Source of the DNA: Symbiodinium natans | Lineage: Eukaryota; Sar; Dinophyceae; Suessiales; Symbiodiniaceae | Assembly (NCBI GenBank): GCA_905221605.1 | Contig: CAJNDS010002509.1 | Span: 282,177 to 322,598 of the forward strand | DNA: 40,422 bases | Reading direction: 5' to 3' | Part shown: positions 10,501 to 21,700 of the stretch, piece after piece | Position numbering within the stretch: position 1 is the first letter of the stretch | Layout: every line of letters starts with the position of its first letter | The notes under the pieces: model-generated | The model's input: the letters and a program-made list of their open reading frames with translations, nothing else | Told to the model about the DNA's origin: nothing | The model's database searches: none | Translations under genes and position numbers: made by a program

Positions 10501-11500
10501 ACCTATCTGGCTTCACGGGAGATGTCGGGAACTGCACAGTTCCAATGTCAGCGCGCGACAGGCTGGAGTTGTTCATTACCCCGCCATCAGCTTGGCCAAC
10601 TGGTCAGTCTTTCTCTACGCCTGAACGTCGCTGCGGCGTCCCGGGGGTCGGTACTCATTTGCCCTAAAACCCTAAACCCTTGTCGAGGTAGGCCCCTGAA
10701 ATAGGCATGTTCCTTAAACCCTAATTCCCTATACCTTAAACCCTAACTTTGTTAAGTTCAAGAGGATCCTATTTGGGCATTATCTTCACGAGGTTTTGCG
10801 GACCGACCTTGTTGTCCCTCATCCCAATGTCCTAACGACTAGGTCATCGAGGAGGCTCTCAATTCGACGTTTGTGGCAATGCCGAAGTGCCCTGTCGGAA
10901 GGAGTTTCCTACTATTTGCTTAAGAACCCCCCCTCCCCCCCCCCCCCCCCCAAAAAACTCATGAGCAAAGTATTCTTCCCGTAATCTTAGGGAGTATTGT
11001 TTTTTTTTTTTTTTTGGGGGGGGGGGGTTCTTAAGCACGTAGTGGTTGCTGGAATCAGGATTCAAGGCTTGTCGCGTATCAGGGTTTTGGGAAGCAAGGT
11101 TAGGGCTTAGGGCGCTATGGGACTTCCGGGCTGGTTCGGATGCATAGGTCCGACCTGACAGTGCTGCGGTTTAGGGCTTAGGGCTTAGGGCTTAGGGCTT
11201 AGGGCTTAGGGCTTTGTGAGCTTAGGGCTTAGGGCTTAGTAGGGCTTAGGGTTCGAGCTTTTCGGGTTCGAGTTTGGGCGTCCATTGTTGCCTGCCAATA
11301 TCTGCTGCAGTGACGAATCTACAAGAGCTTCGCCCCAGATTTTCGCGCTTTTGACCCTAATTCAAGCCTACACCCTAAACCCTGAAACCTAAATGTTATA
11401 AACCCTAAATAAAACCTAAATTTAAGAGCCTTCGGCTCAAGCCGCCGACCCCGCTGGAGCATAGTTGAAAGGTTTAAACGCGCTCGTCGTAGGGGGGGGG

Positions 11501-11531
<31 letters not shown>

Positions 11532-12738
11532 TGGGGGGGGGGTAAGGGGGAGGTTTTCACCTCCTTTTCCCATCCAACACGCCGCCAGGGTCGGCGGACC
11601 CTAAAGCATGCAAGCTCCAAAGGAATGCCCACGGCAACCTTGGCGATGCCGCGGCTCGTTACGTCCTCCACCGACTCTTCGTGCAGCGCCACGCGATGTA
11701 CATCAAGGCCCTTGGGTTCTCGGGGCGTGTCGCTTCGGATGAGGGTTTAGGGTTTAGGGTTTAGGGTTTAGGGTTTAGGGTTTAGGGTTTAGGGTTTAGG
11801 GTTTAGGGTTTAGGGTTTAGGGGAGTTTAGATTCTGGGTTCATGGAGGTGGCGAGGGTTTCCCGGATGTCCAAGGCAATGCATCAGACGTGTTGATCTCT
11901 TTGTGTGTGTGTGTTGCTCAGGAAAGGATATTGCAAGGTCGGTGGTACTGCTTTCGTGCTATTGAAGGGTGGTTCGTGACGTTGATTCGCAGCGCTACAG
12001 GCTTGTCCCTACACTCCAAACACGAAACCCTGGCTCTTAGGCTCAAAATAGCCCAAAAACCTCTTACCATGAAGTCTTTGGACCCAAAAAACCTTTATAA
12101 TAAGAGTCCTTGGAGCCTTAGAGCAGGGGGTGTTGGCGACGTTGGCCCTGGGCCTTGAATGGTAATGAGGAACTCTCTTCAGATGCCGCGCCAGGAAGAC
12201 GACCAGTGTTTGGAACGAAAGACAGAGAGAGAGAGAGAGAGGAACAGAGAGAGGAACAGAGAGAGGAACAGAGAGAGGAACAGAGAGAGGGACATAGAGA
12301 GGGACAGAGCGACGGAGAGTGCGTGTGCGAGAGGTGGGATGTGTACAGAGGTGGGATTGTTCAGAGGTTGCTCTTCTGGGCCCAGCACACGAATTTTTTC
12401 GACTGGGCACACGAAATCAGGGGGGGTCGTACTGCGCAGTTGCTTCGTTGTTCACCCTAGCCCTAAACCCTAAACCCTAAACCCTAAACCCTAAACCCTA
12501 AACCCTAAACCCTAAACTGGCCCTATACCTTAAACCTAGCTCATCTTGCCCATCCTGAAGACCCGGTCTCAGAAGTATGCAATGAATTCTTCTGAGGGTA
12601 GTTTCGTGGGCCCTTAATATGGTCCCTAACCTCCTTTACAGGGTTATGATCATGATGTATGGGCCTTTAATTGGTATAGTATATAAGGGGTATACATATA
12701 TAAATAAATAAGTAAATAATAAATAAATATAAATATAA

Positions 12739-12769
<31 letters not shown>

Positions 12770-15700
12770 GATATAAGGGTACCCTTTGACGGGCCCATAC
12801 TAAGGGACCATGGAACTTCCCGTAGAATTCTGAAAAAAAAAAAAAAACAGCACTGAGGCTTGAGGGTCTTGTTGCCAGTTCGACCGCAGGACGGCTAAGT
12901 CCAACACCACCCGGCATCAACAAACCCTAAACACCTCTAAACCCTAAACCCTAAACTCTGGCCCTAAACCCTGAACCTTATAAGCCGAAACCCGAATTAA
13001 ACCGTTTACTGAAACCCTACAAAGAACGAACGACACCGGATCAGGGGCTGGAGGCGGGCGGCATGACTTGGCAGAACCTGTCGACCACCGAGGTGCTGCC
13101 CCAAAAGGGTAATAGGAGCCTAGTTGTTTAGGGTTTAGGGTTTAGGGTTCAGGGTTTAAGAAGTTTTAGGGTTTAGATTTAGGGGTTAGGGTTTAGGAAG
13201 TTTCAGGGTTTAGGGTCTAGGAAGGGCATTGTGGGTTTACTTTGTCCGCTACGGTCTGTAGTGTCCAGAGTCCAGAGTTCATGGAGGACCCATGGTTGCT
13301 GTCGGGAGCTTCCCTGCTTGCATTGGGCCTTCGGGGGGGAGCACTATGTCAAGGTAGGCCCTTGGGACATTTTTTCATTTTCCACACTGTTGGGCATAGG
13401 CAGGATCATATTTGGGAGCATTTTTCAGAGGGTTTTCAGGGCCAACCTGGATGTTACGGGCCCAGGATAGGAGACTCCCAAAGATCCAACCAGCGACCGT
13501 CGTGCTTGGCTCAGACCCAAAGCTCTTGGGATGTGCCCCCACCCCCACCCTTGCCGTAACCATCCACCAGAACCCTACACCTTAAACCGAAGCACACCAC
13601 TTGAGCCCCGTAATGCCTGGGCCTGCCCAAACTCTCCCAGCCCCTCAGATTCATAAGGGGGATGCCCTTTTAAGCACCCTAAACCCTAAACCCTAAACCC
13701 TAAACCCTAAACCCTAAACCCCTAAACCCTAAACCCTAAGCCCTAAACCCTAAACCCTAAACCCTAAACCCCTAAACCCTAAACCCTAAACCCCTAAACC
13801 CTCCACCTGAGGTGCTGGAGGAGCACATCCCTGCCTTCGTGCTCTCCCTCTTTGAGGAGCGGCTCAAAGGCTTCCTGGGGCTTTGGGTTTAGGGTTTAGG
13901 GTTAGGGTTTAGGTTCAGGGTTTGGGGTTTAGGATTTAGGGTTTAGGGTTTAGGGCTAGGGTTTAGGATTTGGGGTTTAGGGTTTAGGGTTTAGGGTTGA
14001 GGGGAATGTCTGGGTTGGGAGTTTCGATGTTGATGGGCTTAGGGCCTCAAGTGGTCAAGCTTCCCTGTTATTCAATACTACAGCTCCTACTCCTACTGCT
14101 GCAGCTACAAATATGTGTATATAAATAAATAAATATATATGCTCACCCCCCCCCCCCCCCCATGATCTAGGTCGGCAGGCCTTTCGGCCGACTGGGGCAG
14201 AGGGAGGGGGGGGGGGGGCAATATGAAGTTTCTATACAAATATTAATAAGAACAAACACCTTGTATATCATGCTCCATATCACATGCATCCACACACACA
14301 CATTGTCCTGGTCATGCGGTAGTGGAAAAGCCCGTGGAGCTGTGATCGACGCCTAGCATCGTGAAAGCTCAAATCGTGTTTTGTTTTGCTTCCGTCCCCG
14401 TCCAGCCGTCCAGTATCATGGCTGACCTCATATCCGGTGATGTCTCCATGGAGGAAATCGCCGAGCACGTCAAGAGTGTGAATGTATACCCCACAAGCAT
14501 TCACTCTTTCGTCGATGCCCCGCCCGGTCCACTAACCGTGCTCGACATGCCCTTGTCTGACTATCCAGCCGGTGGTCAGCTCAAGTGCATAGTAGACGTG
14601 GTCATGAATGTTCCAGACTTCCCCAAGGCACAGATTCAACAAGCTCTGGTTGGCAAGTCCATCAATGACATTCCTGCACCCTACGGTCTGAAGAAGTCTG
14701 TCGACAACTCCACCAAGTTTGATCTTGCCGTCGTTCCTCAAACTGATGGAAAATTCTGTGTAGTGAAGATCGTCAACTTCAAAGAGAAGGCCAAAGCTTC
14801 AGACCTCAAGGAGTATGTTTTCGGCACGCCTCACGTCGTAGATTGGGCTGGGGAAGTGAAGACCCGAAAAAAGTGCCTGCACTACGCCTTCGAAAACATC
14901 GGCGGCTTTCAGTGCCGGAACCATGTCTTCAGAACACACGATGAAGGCAAACCCGAAAATGACCGCACTGAGGAGGAGTGGGATGCGGGATTCGACTTCA
15001 TCGAACAACACGGCCCTCGCGAAAACGTTCGCAACAAAGGTCTTCGCTGGGTCACCATCCAAATCTCGAAGGGCAACTCTCCCATTTACAAGTGGCCATC
15101 CTTGCTTGTGGAAAAGTCATTGCGGAATCTCGCGCAGGACGGTGTTCTCGCCAATGTCCATGAGATCTGGCCCTTGACGTTGTACGACCTGGACGTCCGG
15201 ATCCTCCGGGCTCTTGCACCGCTCATTCCCACACTCAACGAGAAGGCGCTTGGGTTTCACGGCACACCGGGCAGCGGCAAAACACCAGTCGCTCGCACGG
15301 TTGCCATGGCACTGTCGCGCCATAACATTCGTGCAGCAAACAAGGTCGGCTCGGTGACACCGTCCTTTCGGCAGGCGTCGGAGTTTGACTTCTTTCGTGG
15401 TCAGACCGGCACACTCTTTCGCCCCGACATCTTCGATGACGGCTCCCTGGCGGAACAGCCATTCAAGAAGGTCAAAGCCTTCACCGACGTTGGGAACATT
15501 GAGTCCATGTCGAAGGAAAGGCCACTGGACTTGAACACAGGTCTTGCTCGGATATCACTTTTTAGTCCACCCAAACACTTTTCGACCATCATATCTGCAA
15601 AAATAAGGATAATATCACTTTTTCGTCCATCCAAGCACTTTTCGACCATTATATCTGCAAAAACGAACACCGTCAATCACAAAGCACGTCTTGCTCGGAT

Positions 15701-18700
15701 ATCACTTTGTAGTCCACCCAAACACTTTTCGACCATCATATCTGCAAAAATGACACCATCAATCACAAAGTCTTAGGTGGGGCGCCGCCAAATGGGTGAA
15801 GGGGCAGCCCAGACTTTACTGCGTCAATGACTTCCAGCCAGCCAGTGAGCCCGCAGACACTCAGCCCATCTTAGAAAGACAGCGTGGAGCTCCTTCCTAT
15901 GTCTCCCACAAGGACTTTCTTGTAATGCTGGACGATGCATGGAACACGAAGGAGAAGAACGACGCCAACGTCATGGCTGTTCTGAAACGCACACACATTA
16001 TCGTCAACACCAACACATCCCTCTACATCCGCCCGGCGGGTGAGAAGTGTGCACCGGTTTTGCGAATGTGTCTTGGGGACAAAACAGACTATCTTCACGT
16101 GGATTCCCGGAAAATCTACGACTTCCATCGCAAAGGTGGTACCGATCTTCCTGCTGATTTTCAGCAAAATGTAGCTTGGGAGCAAGCTTGGCTGGAAAAG
16201 GCTATGAAGGGGGACAGGAACCTGCCGTACCGGGCGACCATCATCCAGGGTCGCAGCCCCTTCATGGACGGTGAGCCTACAGGAAGTTTGGGAGTTTCAG
16301 ACACCTGCAAGGACCGAAACTTGCAGGAGCATCTCCTACAGAATCTTCATCAAGAACCCTCGCAGATGCATCAGCCCCAGCCCCGTGCTGCAGCATCGTC
16401 TGCAGCAAATCTCGAGGTGCCTTCTGCTCCCAGTCATGCAACACGCCGTCCTGCTGTCGTTAAGGAAGAGCCCCCTTCCTCGCCGCCACGTGTTCGAGTG
16501 GCCAAGCGAGAGAACCCATCAGGCCCCACAGGTCATAAGCACAAGCAAAAGGTCCGGGAGCTGCTTGAAGAACTTGGTGGACAGCCCATGGATCTCACCA
16601 CGCCGCCATCTACCCCGCCACGAGCAGTCAAACAGGAGCCTCTGCCATTCAATCGTGCTCTCTCTGTCATCATCACGGAGCCCATCGACGTTGGTACACC
16701 CAGCCCGTCGCGATCGCACTCGGTCCTTTCGCCCCATCATGCGCCGGATGATTTGGAAAAGGATCTCGAAAGGATCATGCAGGAGGAAATGGTAGAGACA
16801 GATGAAATGGATGTCGAGAGCGACAAGTGATTTTCTAGAGCCTAGCGACAGTATACCGTATCGCATGCAAGAGGAACGTTTATCATATCTACATATAAGT
16901 TTCGTATATGTGAACATATGTTTTCCTATTTACTTATAGCCTTTTATATAAATCGCCTAGATACATGCACAGGATATCTATCTCACATGTTCACGGTTTC
17001 CTTCAAGGAGCATTTTGAAAATTACGTCGCTCAGAAGGATCGTGAAGGTTTTGGCCGAAAACCGCACAAGGAAAAGCTCGTTGCACTTGCTGCTTCATGC
17101 ACAGAACACCTGCATCTCTGCTTACAAGTACACGTAAACGTGAGCTTTCCATGCACACATCTGTAACGCATGATTTCGTCGAGGCTCCAGTAGCAGTCAA
17201 AAGTGTTTTGTAGATCCGGCTGCTCTGTACTGCAATGCCAAAACCAACACCCTCCAAGAGGAAAAAATCTTCGTGGTCCTCCTACTCCCCGAAGAGGGGC
17301 AAGGTGAGATCTCTCTACAAAAAACCGGTCACCAAGCAGATGCCCATGAAGAAGTATGCACCGGTCCCATACGTTCGACATGGCCAAGCCACCGTCAAGA
17401 ATCGTCTCCATCGACAACGCTGGGGCCACTCCATCCCCAAGTTCATGAGCATGTCCACTTTGAACTTGATTCGCGTCTTGACCAAAGAAGGCATCCTTCG
17501 CAAGTGGTGTGGGCACACCTGTCCTCATTGTGGTCGGGGGGTCCTGGGGAAGTTGCAGAAGCATGCTTCCAGAGGCACCTGGCTCTACCGGTGCCGGCAC
17601 TGGAAGTGCCAACGTTTCGTCCAGGCCCACGATTTCCATCCTATCTTCTTCGGAGGTGCCGGCAACAGCTATACTCCTCTCAATGTCCAAGTGTCTGCAC
17701 TCTTTGCCGCAATTGCAGGAGTGTCTGCCACCTCCACACACCTGATACTGGACACAGACCATAAGCCAATCGACCGCATCTACTCCAACCTAGAGGTAGC
17801 CAGGGCCCGCTATGTGGAGCGCCAAGAGAAGTCCATCACATACGGGAATCCTAAGGGGGGTCTTTGTGGGTTGACGTCGAGGCTGATGAGGTGGATCTCG
17901 GGAAGGCTTTGGTCGAAGATGGGACGGGTGAGAAATTGAAATGGGAACAGTGGTGTGGCGTCGTGGAACGTGGTAGACCCTCCTCATTACGACTGTATCG
18001 GCTGACACCTCCTCTGAGCCAAAAAAGATCGCCCGGTCCGGGCCCCATCAAAAAAACGACTTGGTGCAAAATCGCAGTGCCTCTTCTGCAGAACCGGAAA
18101 GTTGTCCTTCATACTGACGGAGCCCGTGCATACAAGCTACGCATTCCGGGCATTCACTGCAACGTCGTGCACAAGAAGAAGCGTGTCTACATGAACGGAA
18201 AGGTGTCTCGAAAGCTTAAGTGGATAAATATGATAGCATATATTTATGTATCATATTTTTACACTGTTTTTTTAATGAAGTTTCTTAGTTTGCAACATAG
18301 GCTGTCTGGATGAAGCCGCACTTCACCAAAGTCTTCAATCTAAAGGTTCCTGGCGGTGGGAAACTGCGAGTGAAGTCGGGCACTCAAATCATAGACCGTT
18401 TCTGGGGCCATGTTCGTGCCCATGCGAAGTATGCGCCAAGAGTCCCGGGCAATCAGGTTTTGCGTAGGAAGATCAGGTCGGCCCAGTTCACATACTGGCA
18501 TAAGAACCAGAACGCGTGGAAGGCCACAGCCAAGATGCTACAAAATCTTAACTCGCAGTGAGAACTGTGAGGACGCACATGCGAGATGCCTGCACTCACA
18601 GTTTCAGAGTGACATTGCTCTGATTTTGGACAAACGTGAAGTGCCACCGGCTAAAAGCAATATCTTGTCCGCATGCATGCAGCTGCTGCCAAAGCCTGAA

Positions 18701-21700
18701 CAAGTTTGGCTTCATGCATCCAAGTCACCATTCACAAAGTGGTCTCTTCCTGCGTGTGTGCAAGGAAGTCATATGAAATAAGCAGATTAAAATAAATACC
18801 TTTTCTATACCAAAAAGTGCCTTTTTTACAAAATCCGCGAAATTTGCTACAAAATCCAAAAATCCAAAAATCCAAAAATTCAAAACCATGGAGCCGGGAG
18901 GCCGCCTTTTTTGGATTTTTTGGTTTTCTCGAGGTTTTTTTGGTTTTTTTTGGAAAAATCCAAAAAAAACCATGTGTTTTTTTGGATTTTACTTGCTCCT
19001 GGCCTCAAAAACCTAAAAAACACATGGTTTTTTTTGGATTTTGAGTGAAAATCCAAAAAAAACCTCGTGTTTTTTTAGTTTCTGAGACCAGGAGCACCTG
19101 AAATCCAAAAAAACACGAGGGTTTTTTTGGATTTTCACTCAAAATCCAAAAAAAAACATGTGTTTTTTAGGTTTTTGAGGCCAGGAGCAAGTAAAATCCA
19201 AAAAAACACATGGTTTTTTTTGGATTTTTCCAAAAAAAACCAAAAAAACCTCGAGAAAACCAAAAAATCCAAAAAAGGCGGCCTCCCGGCTCCATGGTTT
19301 TGAATTTTTGGATTTTTGGATTTTTGGATTTGTGTCAAATTTTGCAAATTCTGCAAAAAAGTGTTTTTTACATACAATTCTGTGTTTATAAGCCTGTCCT
19401 ATGCAAATAATTCATAGACATGTTTACCAAATGGCATTTTCATGTGTTTTTTGGGTGTTTTTTTATATGGTGATGTGGAAGTAGTGCTAAACACACGCGT
19501 TTTTCACTATTTAGATGTTTTCTCGCATAGGACTAGACATGCAAAAACAGGACATCGCCTAGCATAGCCAGCATGTCATTTTAATCGGTATTTACGAGGG
19601 TTTTTATAGGGACAAAGCAAAACCTAGATCATGGGGGGGGGGGGGGTGACCATATATATATATATGTGTATATATATATATTGATCGCAAGAACAACAAA
19701 ATGGACAACACCAATACTATAGCAGTCAGAGCAACAACGCAGACAACAACCACAATGGCATACTGTAGCAACCTTCAGCTTTAGGTTTCTATATGGGGGA
19801 TGTTTAAGCGTATAGGGCCACAGACGCAGGCTTAAGGTTTTTTGCGCGGCGGTCAGACTCGAACCAATAAAACACAAGCCCAAACCCCCAAGCATAAACC
19901 CCAGACCCTACCCACGAGACCCTAAAACCCCAGACCCCGAACCCTACACCCCAGACTCTCTAACCCCAAGCCCTAAACCCTAAACCCTACCCCCGAACTC
20001 TTGAAGAGGTGCCGGTCTTGGCCTCCACGAGCTCACCGTCCTGGCGGCCACCCTCGAGCATCTCATCCACGACGAGGCGCTGGGACTTCGGACCGTCGGT
20101 GATCTTTTCTTCCTTGTATCTACGGGTATAGGGTTAAGGGTTAAGTTTAAGGGCTAAGTTTAAGGGACCTTGTATCTACTGGTATAGGGTTAAGGGCTAA
20201 GTTTAAGGGCTAAGTTTAAGGGACCTTGTATCTACTGGTATAGGGTTAAGGGTTAAGTTTAAGGCTTAAGGGTTAAGTTTAAGGGTCTAGGCATTTTGCT
20301 GGTTTTAATATGACAGTCTCCTCAAGCCAGACAGTAAACTGTACTTATAGAGCTGCAGTTCCTGTAGACGCTCCACTGGTACCTGACCGAAGCTCTTTTT
20401 GTTTTAAGGAAAAAAAGCCGAAACCTTCCATTGTGGCGATAACTAACTAGGGTTTGGGGCCCAAGGTTTTTTTCGGTTTTTTTCTAGAGTTTTTTTAGGG
20501 AATAGTATTTGGGCGTTAGGGCTTTGTAGAGTTGTTTTCAGGGCTTTATGGGATTTTGCAGGGTGCAAGGGTTTTGCAGGGTTATTTTTCAGGGGTTGGG
20601 GTTAGAGCTGCAGGGTTTAGGGATCTGGGGCTGTAGGGTTTTAGGGTTTTAGTTGTCGACCCCCACCGCCCCTCTCCAAGTACTCTTCAAGTGGTTGTCC
20701 CTTATTGAGGGTCACTTGGGGAGGACCCCAACCCCCAAATCCTAAGCCCTAAACCCTAAACCCTAACCCCAGGCCTCATTATGGGTTTAGGGTTTCGGGC
20801 TTAGAAGGGTTTAGGGATGCCCTATGCTCTTTGCTCTGCGAAGCCCTGAAGACTTCAAGGAGAGAGACGTCCCCCAAGGCTTGTGCACAGGCTTATCTGG
20901 GCCTGCCGCCGAGAACCCTAAACCTTAAACCCGAAAACCGAGAAACCCTAAGCCCTAAAACCCTCTGACCCTATAACCTAAACCCCAAAAGGGTTTAGGG
21001 TTTAGGGTTTAGGGTTTAGGGTTTAGGGTTTAGGGTTTAGGGTTTAGGGTTTGGGTTCAATCAAGCCGAAACCTTATGACCGTAGATCAAAGGTAATATA
21101 CTAAGGGGGGCCCCTCCTTGTAATGCTGCCCACGACTAGGCGGTGTCGCGCCTCTCCGTGGTTTACCAGGAGCCATGCCCTGAATATGGCTCCCCTGGGT
21201 TTTGGAGTAGTATGCCTTAGTACGTTTTTTGGTTCTGGCTTCCTATTCTAGCTACTTTATACCTAACAAGTATATGCTTTTTCCAGGGCCTTACTCCAAT
21301 GTAGGGTCCCAAACACACATAGGGGTGAGGGTTTAGAGTTTAGGGTTTAGGGTTTAGGGTTTAGGGTTTAGGGTTTAGGGTTTAGGGTTTAGGGTTTAGG
21401 GTTTAGGGTTTAGGGTTTAGCCTAGCAGTTTGCGAGTTATCGTATGGGGGGGCCTTCTCCGTGTGGGTTGGGGGTCCAGTCTTAAGGCTTAGACCTGGGA
21501 CTTCTGGGCTCAAGAGTCCCTCAGGGTTTAGGGTTTAGGGTTTAGGGTTTAGGGTTTAGGGTTTAGGGTTTAGGGTTTAGGGTTTAGGGTTTAGGGTTTA
21601 GGGTTTAGGGTTCAAGGTTTAAGGTTTAGGAGTTTGGGGTGGTTCAGGATAGGCCCAAGCTGAGGTCTCAGGAAAGAGGCTGGGCTTACGCGCCTGCCCT

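Larger units (their letters stand above)
9084..11325 (+). other. Intron 3
   Basis: GC-AG. It contains GGGCTTA variant arrays (9134-9265, 11169-11247), a CCCTAAA run at 9897-9930, an inverted-repeat element with poly-C/poly-G ends (10909-11044), and an unassigned open frame at 10410-10667. Confidence 0.5.
11708..13044 (+). other. Intron 5
   Basis: GC-AG. TTTAGGG array at 11743-11820 near the 5' end, CCCTAAA at 12457-12517 and 12922-12955 toward the 3' end. It includes a GA-rich short tandem repeat (12227-12310) and an AT-rich dispersed repeat (12606-12812). Confidence 0.6.
14132..19663 (+). mobile_element. Composite transposable element with poly-C/poly-G terminal inverted repeats
   Basis: Left end 14141-14172 (TCA, 16 C, ATGATCTAGGT) is the inverted copy of right end 19622-19650 (ACCTAGATCAT, 14 G, TGAC). 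AT-rich flanks on both sides (ATATAT) make the exact ends and any target duplication unclear. Inside, on the + strand, are an ATPase gene, a transposase gene and a long palindrome. Its compact genes with few introns differ from the host exons around it. It could also be two elements nested together, since the two genes have not been shown to move as one. Confidence 0.7.
13870..20008 (+). other. Intron 7, containing a 5.5 kb mobile element
   Basis: GC-AG. Before the element: TTTAGGG copies at 13886-14000. After it: degenerate CCCTAAA copies at 19876-19990. The remaining sequence shows nothing recognisable outside the element. Confidence 0.75.
20077..21139 (+). other. Intron 8
   Basis: GC-AG. 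It contains a 56-base tandem repeat in three copies (20112-20286), TTTAGGG arrays (20994-21054) and one end of a CAAGGAGGGG element (21095-21122) close to the acceptor. Confidence 0.6.

Noticed and set aside
12155-12473. Arg/Glu-rich and Leu/Ser-rich frames near the GA repeat
   Set aside because: They are products of the GA microsatellite on both strands, inside intron 5.
13269-13353. Hydrophobic frame SPEFMEDPWLLSGASLLALG with plausible splice sites
   Set aside because: It lies inside intron 6, whose flanking exons join perfectly (STTE-VLEEHIP) through a 9-base direct repeat. Including it would interrupt that join.
14361-14417. Earlier ATG for the ATPase gene
   Set aside because: A strong pyrimidine-AG acceptor (14384-14404) lies between it and the ATGG at 14418, so it is probably upstream of the mature mRNA.
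18725-19410. Frames on both strands rich in Phe, Gly and Lys
   Set aside because: They are mirror translations of the near-palindrome.
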